Shown here piece after piece: positions 5,325-8,874 of a stretch of DNA of 8,874 nucleotides; positions within the stretch are counted from its first letter, which is position 1; the number at the start of each line of letters is the position of its first letter. The stretch is from contig JAJQIQ010000073.1 of assembly GCA_021199135.1 (NCBI GenBank), forward strand, positions 1 through 8,874, written 5' to 3'. The notes under the pieces were generated by a model. That model was given only the letters and a program-made list of their open reading frames with translations. It was not told the origin of the DNA and made no database searches. Source of the stretch: Clostridiales bacterium (GTDB lineage: Bacteria > Bacillota > Clostridia > Lachnospirales > Lachnospiraceae). Made by a program: the position numbers and the translations under genes.

Positions 5325-5364
5325 GTTTTAAACGCAATTTTGCAGAAATTTGGAGGAATGGCAT

Positions 5365-6324
5365 ATGAAAAGACAAGACGAGGCGCGGTATGGTGAAGTG
5401 CTGGATGAGTGGCTGGTTTTCATGAGAATCAGGGTCAAGGAGTCATCCTACGCTAGGTACAGGAACATGGTCGAGGCCCACATCAGGCCGGAGCTAGGTT
5501 CGTGCAGGCTGTCGGAGATGAGCATGACGCTGATAGAGACGTTCATAGTCAATAAGCTGAAAGGCGGGAGGATTGATGGGCGGGGCGGCCTGTCGGAAAA
5601 GACGGCATCGGACATGCTCACCGTGATAAAGAGCACCGTGGATTTCGCGGTATGCCACGGCTATCCGGTATCATGCAGCTTGGGAAAACTTACCGTCAAA
5701 AAGAAGGAGCCAAAGATGCGGGTCCTGTGCCAGTCCGAGCAGGATGCACTGGTGCGAGTCCTGACCGCGGACATGGACCTGTGCAAATTCGGCACCTTCC
5801 TCGCACTTTATACCGGCATAAGGGTGGGGGAACTCTGCGCGCTGCAGTGGGAGGACGTGGACCTGCACGGCTGCAAGCTTATGGTGAGGAAGACGATGCA
5901 GCGGATACAGGTGACGGACGCGCTGGCGAGGAGCAAGACAAAAATAATCATCTCCGAGCCGAAAAGCAACAGCTCCGTCAGGGAAATCCCACTGCCCTCG
6001 TTTTTGGCGGAGACCGCAAAAAATTTTGCTGGGCCGTCGGAGGCATACGTCCTGTCGGGAAAGGCAGACAGGTATGTGGAGCCGCGCACTATGCAGAACC
6101 ATTTCAAGAGATACGCGGCGGAGAGCGGGATAGGCGACGTGAATTTCCACGCGCTCCGTCACACTTTCGCCACGCGTTGCGTCGAGGTCGGCTTCGACAT
6201 AAAGAGCCTCAGCGAAATCCTCGGGCACGCGAACGTGAACATGACGTTGAACCGCTACGTGCACTCATCTTTTGCTTTCAAACAGCAGAACATGGAGAAG
6301 CTCACCTTGAGCATGAGGGACTGA
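5365..6324 (+). CDS. Tyrosine site-specific recombinase (invertase-type)
   Basis: 319 residues. An N-terminal core-binding (SAM-like) domain spans about 8-105 (YGEVLDEWLVFM, SSYARYRNMVEAHIRPELG). The catalytic domain runs from about 120 with the full set of active-site residues: R153 in TGIRVGELCAL, K200 in EPKSNSSVREIPL, H262 and R265 in HALRHTFATR, H288 in LGHANVNMTL, and nucleophile Y298 in NRYVH. There is no extra arm-binding domain of the lambda type and no excisionase or phage gene nearby, which fits a local inversion enzyme better than an element integrase. ATG 5365 is chosen because GGAGG (5352-5356) stands 8 nt before it; an in-frame TTG at 5350 has no such support. The gene is enclosed by dyads 2 and 3, its likely substrates, and would flip with the segment. 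Its own promoter was not identified. Confidence 0.95.
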   Translation: MKRQDEARYGEVLDEWLVFMRIRVKESSYARYRNMVEAHIRPELGSCRLSEMSMTLIETFIVNKLKGGRIDGRGGLSEKTASDMLTVIKSTVDFAVCHGYPVSCSLGKLTVKKKEPKMRVLCQSEQDALVRVLTADMDLCKFGTFLALYTGIRVGELCALQWEDVDLHGCKLMVRKTMQRIQVTDALARSKTKIIISEPKSNSSVREIPLPSFLAETAKNFAGPSEAYVLSGKADRYVEPRTMQNHFKRYAAESGIGDVNFHALRHTFATRCVEVGFDIKSLSEILGHANVNMTLNRYVHSSFAFKQQNMEKLTLSMRD

Positions 6325-6401
6325 AAAAATCCATGCAACTCAGAAAAATCCAATTGCCAAATTTCCACAAATCCACTGTTTTCAACGTATGCGGGGGATT
6401 T

Positions 6402-6426
6402 TTCGCAAAGTGGCATACTTTGCGAA
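6402..6426 (-). repeat. Recombinase-site-like dyad 3 (perfect, inverted relative to 1 and 2)
   Basis: On the + strand: TTCGCAAAGT, centre GGCAT, ACTTTGCGAA. GGCAT is the reverse complement of ATGCC, so this is dyad 2 in opposite orientation. It ends 22 bp before the cpsB start codon. Any mRNA entering cpsB from upstream of it carries this 10-bp stem just ahead of the ribosome-binding site (6433-6440). Confidence 0.88.
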
Positions 6427-6448
6427 ATTCTCAAGGGGAGCGACACAC

Positions 6449-7234
6449 ATGAAGGTGAAGGCGATAGACATCCACTGTCATGTGCTTCCGGATCTCGACG
6501 ACGGATCGGCGAGCATCTGGGAGAGCAAGGACATGATCCGGATGGCTTTCTGGCAGGGCGTGCGTTCAGTCATTGCGACGCCGCATTACTCGAGTGCCTT
6601 CGGCAATGACGACATCGATGTGATAAGGAGCAAATGCGAGGATCTTGAAACGTGGGCGCAGAAGGCTTTAAGCCCAGATTTTTGCGTTTATCCGGGACAG
6701 GAGATCCTCTGCTCGCACGAGGCCATGGAGAGGATAAAGGCGGGAGATGTGATCCCGCTGGCGGAAAGCGACTGCATCCTGGTGGAGTTTCAACCGTCAA
6801 TCTCGTATGAACAGCTGCTTCGGCAGGTCAGGGACATCACGATGAGTCCGTACACCCCTGTGATCGCACACGCGGAGAGATACGTCGCGCTGTGGGAGGA
6901 GGGACGCCTTCGGGAGGTGCGCGGCACCGGGGCGCTGATTCAGGTCAATTATGGCTCGATAAGCGGGGACCGGCGCGACGAGCCCACCAAGTGGTGCAGA
7001 CGGGCACTGAAGGAGCACATGGTCCAATTCGTGGCGACCGACATGCACAACATGGGCAGGCGGGCACCCAAGATTGAGAAGGCCGCAAGGTGGATGAGGC
7101 ACCACCTCGACGAGGAATATGTCAAGGATCTATGTTTTCGGAATGCAGAGCACCTTCTCCTGAAGAAGGGCGAGGGGCAGGAGGAGCCCAAAGAAGGAGA
7201 CCGTGATGCCGAGGGATGCATCGGAAAAGAATGA
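6449..7234 (+). CDS. cpsB: CpsB/Wzb-type PHP-domain protein tyrosine phosphatase
   Basis: A 261-residue metal-dependent phosphatase of the PHP superfamily that removes phosphate from the tyrosine cluster of CpsD-type kinases. The expected ligands are present: H9 and H11 (DIHCHVLPDLDDG, with D17/D18), H46 (ATPHY), E85 (YPGQEIL), H141 (IAHAERY), D198 and H200 (ATDMHNM). The last 30 residues form a charged tail. ATG 6449 has AAGGGGAG (6433-6440) 8 nt upstream. A longer in-frame ATG at 6389 is rejected because it would be translated through the recombination dyad and has no ribosome-binding site. The gene overlaps cpsC by 29 bp and starts a cpsB-cpsC-cpsD-lcp operon. It is the only intact phosphatase gene in view; locus 1 keeps only a tail fragment. 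Expression probably depends on the orientation of the upstream segment. Confidence 0.95.
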   Translation: MKVKAIDIHCHVLPDLDDGSASIWESKDMIRMAFWQGVRSVIATPHYSSAFGNDDIDVIRSKCEDLETWAQKALSPDFCVYPGQEILCSHEAMERIKAGDVIPLAESDCILVEFQPSISYEQLLRQVRDITMSPYTPVIAHAERYVALWEEGRLREVRGTGALIQVNYGSISGDRRDEPTKWCRRALKEHMVQFVATDMHNMGRRAPKIEKAARWMRHHLDEEYVKDLCFRNAEHLLLKKGEGQEEPKEGDRDAEGCIGKE

Positions 7235-7961
7235 AGACACAGAGATAGAGATTGACCTGAAGGAAGTGCTCCGGGAGCTCTGGCGCAAATGCCCGGCAAT
7301 TTTGGCAGTTTGCGTGGCGGGCGGCCTCCTGGCGGGGATGATAACCGAGTTTTTCATCCCGCAGACCTACACCTCCACCACGAGCATTTTGGTGCTAACG
7401 AAGGAGACGACGCTCACGTCGCTTGCAGACCTGCAGCTGGGGAGCCAGCTGGCGAACGACTATGAGGTGCTTATAACCGCGCGGAGCGTGTTAAACGAGG
7501 TGATAGAAAACCTCGGCCTCGACATGGAATACGAGGAATTAAAGAATAAGATCACGGTCGAGAACCCGACGGACACGCGGATCCTCGAGATTTCAGTGAA
7601 GGACCAAAGCCCCACCCGGGCGCGCAACATCGTAAACGAGCTCGCGTCGATCGCCTCGGTATATATAGGCGACATGATGGAGGTCGTGCCGCCGAAGATC
7701 GTCGAGGAGGGAGTTGTCCCACAGAAGCGGACCAGCCCGAGCCTCCCGAGGAATATCGTCATAGGCGTCCTACTGGGCTTTCTGGTCAGCGGAGGGCTCG
7801 TCGTCGGGATGACGATCACGGACGACACGATAAAGGGCGAGGAGGACGTGGAGAAATACCTCGGCCTGTCCACGCTCGCGAGCGTCCCAGACCGCCGCGA
7901 CTTCATAAGCGGCAAGAAGAAAAAGAGGAGACGCGGCAAGAAGAAGGGCAGCAAGAAATAG
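7206..7961 (+). CDS. cpsC: Wzz/CapA-type polysaccharide co-polymerase, kinase activator (locus 2)
   Basis: 251 residues, the same length as the locus 1 paralogue and about 83% identical. TM1 lies at about 31-50, TM2 at about 184-204, with the same C-terminal kinase-contact segment (DDTIKGEEDVEKYLGLSTLASVP) and basic tail. Residues 54-93 of the extracellular domain are identical in the two copies, while TM2 and its edges vary most (for example LLVSGGIVV against FLVSGGLVV). ATG 7206 is 6 nt after AAGGAG (7194-7199); GTG 7203 directly before it is possible. The start lies inside the cpsB 3' end, indicating translational coupling. The family role is chain-length control and activation of CpsD. 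Because the kinase-contact segments are nearly identical, mixed complexes of locus 1 and locus 2 proteins are plausible if both are expressed. Confidence 0.93.
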   Translation: MPRDASEKNEDTEIEIDLKEVLRELWRKCPAILAVCVAGGLLAGMITEFFIPQTYTSTTSILVLTKETTLTSLADLQLGSQLANDYEVLITARSVLNEVIENLGLDMEYEELKNKITVENPTDTRILEISVKDQSPTRARNIVNELASIASVYIGDMMEVVPPKIVEEGVVPQKRTSPSLPRNIVIGVLLGFLVSGGLVVGMTITDDTIKGEEDVEKYLGLSTLASVPDRRDFISGKKKKRRRGKKKGSKK

Positions 7962-7979
7962 TAAGCAGAGGGACAGTCG

Positions 7980-8747
7980 ATGGAACAGAACGTGATAATG
8001 ACGGACCAGAGGAAATCGAATTACTTCTACGAGGAGGCGATGAAGACCCTTCGGACGAACATTCAGTATGCCGGACGCTATGTCCGCACCATCATGTTCA
8101 CGAGCTGCATGCCGAACGAGGGCAAGAGCGACCTCTCGATGCAGATTGCGAGGGAGTTCGGGAACCTCGGGAAAAAGGTGCTCCTCGTGGACGCGGACAT
8201 CCGCAAGTCGGCGCTCGCAGGCCGCTACAAGGTGCAGCGCGCCTTGATGGGCCTCTCGGATTACCTGAGCGGGCAGGTCGGCATCGACTCGGTCATATAT
8301 AAGACCAATTTTGAGAACCTCGACATCATCTTTGCTGGCCCAGTAGCCCCGAATCCCTCGGAACTCCTCGAGGACACAGCGTTCGGGGAGCTTATGAAGC
8401 AGGCGAGGAACAAGTACGACTACATCTTCGTCGACACGCCCCCGATAGGCAGCATCATCGACGCGGCAATCGTCGCGAGGCAGTGCGACGGGGCGGTTTT
8501 CGTGATACAGAGCGAGTCGATAAGCTACCACCTGGCGCAGAGGGCGAAGGAGCAGCTGGAAAAGACCGGGTGCAAGATCCTCGGCGTGGTGCTAAACAAG
8601 GTCGACGTCAAGAGGGACAAATACTACGGCCACTATTACTACAAATATTACGGCAGCTACGGTTATGGTGGCAAGGCCAAGGACGGCAGCGCGGCCGCGG
8701 CGGGAAATGATGCCGGTAAAAGCAGTGGCAAGAGAAAGAAACATTGA
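7980..8747 (+). CDS. cpsD: Bacterial tyrosine kinase, CpsD/CapB type (locus 2)
   Basis: A 255-residue BY-kinase. Walker A is PNEGKS (45-50), Walker A' LLVDAD (68-73) and Walker B YDYIFVD (146-152). The tyrosine cluster is longer than in locus 1: YYGHYYYKYYGSYGYG holds nine tyrosines (215-229). It is followed by an Ala/Gly/Ser/Lys-rich tail of about 25 residues that locus 1 lacks. The first 225 residues are about 87% identical to the locus 1 kinase. The start ATG 7980 has GAGGG 6 nt upstream and sits 18 bp after cpsC. The stop overlaps the TTG start of the next gene. The extra tyrosines and tail could change phosphorylation dynamics between the two kinases; that is inference. Confidence 0.95.
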   Translation: MEQNVIMTDQRKSNYFYEEAMKTLRTNIQYAGRYVRTIMFTSCMPNEGKSDLSMQIAREFGNLGKKVLLVDADIRKSALAGRYKVQRALMGLSDYLSGQVGIDSVIYKTNFENLDIIFAGPVAPNPSELLEDTAFGELMKQARNKYDYIFVDTPPIGSIIDAAIVARQCDGAVFVIQSESISYHLAQRAKEQLEKTGCKILGVVLNKVDVKRDKYYGHYYYKYYGSYGYGGKAKDGSAAAAGNDAGKSSGKRKKH

Positions 8748-8874
8748 AGAAGAAGACAAGCAGCAAGAATTTGGGATATGTATTCATCATCGTGGTCGCG
8801 GCCGCGGTGGTGGCGGCGATTGTCGTGATCGTGCTCTGCGTGAGGGCGATGGGCTTGCAGCCCATCGCGGCAGT
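8744..8874 (+). CDS. LCP family glycopolymer transferase, N-terminal part (locus 2)
   Basis: 43 codons are visible before the right edge. The sequence begins MKKKTSSKNLGY, followed by a membrane anchor (about 13-33) ending LCVRAMGL, matching the N-terminus of the locus 1 LCP protein. The start is TTG, overlapping the cpsD stop as TTGA, exactly as in locus 1. The catalytic domain lies outside the window, so the family call rests on the paralogue. After residue 37 the two copies seem to diverge. Confidence 0.8.
   Translation, partial: MKKKTSSKNLGYVFIIVVAAAVVAAIVVIVLCVRAMGLQPIAA

Larger units (their letters stand above)
5230..6426. other. Predicted invertible promoter cassette with its own recombinase
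   Basis: Bounded by the perfect, oppositely oriented dyads 2 and 3, it contains promoter P2 and the complete tyrosine recombinase gene. Inversion would flip about 1.17 kb and place P2 roughly 80 nt upstream of the cpsB start, reading into it. As drawn, no convincing + strand promoter is seen between the recombinase stop and cpsB, so the sequenced state is predicted OFF, apart from read-through from the recombinase gene. The inversion itself is inferred; the repeats, the promoter and the gene are seen directly. Confidence 0.78.
7141..8856 (+). repeat. Paralogous segment, copy 2 (cpsB tail - cpsC - cpsD - start of lcp)
   Basis: Direct-orientation partner of 805-2461. It is longer mainly because cpsD copy 2 has an extended C-terminus. 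The match begins abruptly at GAATGC inside cpsB and runs at least to the LCP membrane anchor, where the window ends shortly after. The most conserved DNA blocks include 7398-7453, which is identical to 1062-1117. Confidence 0.85.

Noticed and set aside
5313..5341. TTGACT at 5313-5318 as the -35 of a + strand promoter for the recombinase gene
   Set aside because: At 16-18 bp spacing the only candidates for a -10 are AATTTT-like and poor. The TTGAC here is more simply the other half of the palindrome covering the P2 -35. The recombinase promoter stays unidentified.
5149..5376. 75-residue minus-strand frame across dyad 2 and promoter P2
   Set aside because: It starts upstream of P2 inside the recombinase start region, has no ribosome-binding site I can see, and is read through promoter and dyad sequence. 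It is best explained as chance.
6343..6404. GAAAAATCC and GGATTTTTC inverted repeat after the recombinase gene as a terminator
   Set aside because: The stem is AT-rich with a loop of about 44 nt and no T-run after it. It is unlikely to terminate efficiently, so read-through from the recombinase into cpsB cannot be excluded.
5131..6426. att sites and integrase of an integrated phage or mobile element
   Set aside because: The recombinase lies between oppositely oriented perfect sites, there is no cargo, excisionase or phage gene, and the outer dyad pair 1/2 encloses only 99 bp. Inversion fits better than integration.
6389..7234. Longer cpsB starting at ATG 6389
   Set aside because: It would be translated through the recombination dyad, lacks a ribosome-binding site, and adds residues not expected before the PHP motif. 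ATG 6449 has a good site at the right distance.

Overview
The window looks like chromosomal DNA of a fairly GC-rich Clostridia member, most likely Lachnospiraceae. This rests on the FliK-like/FlhB-like gene pair, the split CpsC/CpsD tyrosine-kinase genes, and a class B sortase with an SPKTG-type substrate; I could not run a species assignment. All full-length genes lie on the + strand. Layout: (1) 1-720, the end of a FliK-like gene and a stand-alone FlhB C-terminal-like gene. (2) 733-5097, locus 1: promoter, leader hairpin, a 29-codon cpsB remnant, cpsC, cpsD, an LCP transferase, sortase B, an SPKTG surface protein and a terminator. (3) 5098-6448, an AT-rich control region holding a tyrosine recombinase gene and three copies of a 25-bp dyad. 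(4) 6449-8874, locus 2: intact cpsB, second copies of cpsC and cpsD, and the start of a second LCP gene, cut by the window edge. || The main discovery is in region 3. Two identical dyads (arms TTCGCAAAGT and ACTTTGCGAA around an asymmetric ATGCC centre) lie in opposite orientation on either side of the recombinase gene, at 5230-5254 and 6402-6426. A third, imperfect copy is at 5131-5155. Just inside the left site, on the minus strand, is a full-consensus promoter (TTGACA, 17 bp, TATAAT; 5324 to 5296) pointing away from locus 2 toward a bidirectional-type terminator. The promoter that serves locus 1 (733-761) and its leader match this minus-strand promoter and leader closely. The simplest reading is a self-encoded promoter inversion switch for a capsule/exopolysaccharide operon, drawn here in the OFF orientation. 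The third dyad and a further minus-strand promoter (5211 to 5183) allow more than two states. || How the parts fit: CpsC/CpsD form a membrane tyrosine-kinase complex that controls polysaccharide chain length, CpsB is the opposing phosphatase, and the LCP protein attaches glycopolymer to the envelope. Locus 1 seems permanently expressed and ends in a sortase and its probable substrate. It has lost its own cpsB, apparently by a deletion between short GAATG repeats that also removed the switch. The only intact phosphatase gene in view therefore sits behind the invertible promoter, so flipping may change the phosphorylation of both kinases as well as polysaccharide synthesis.
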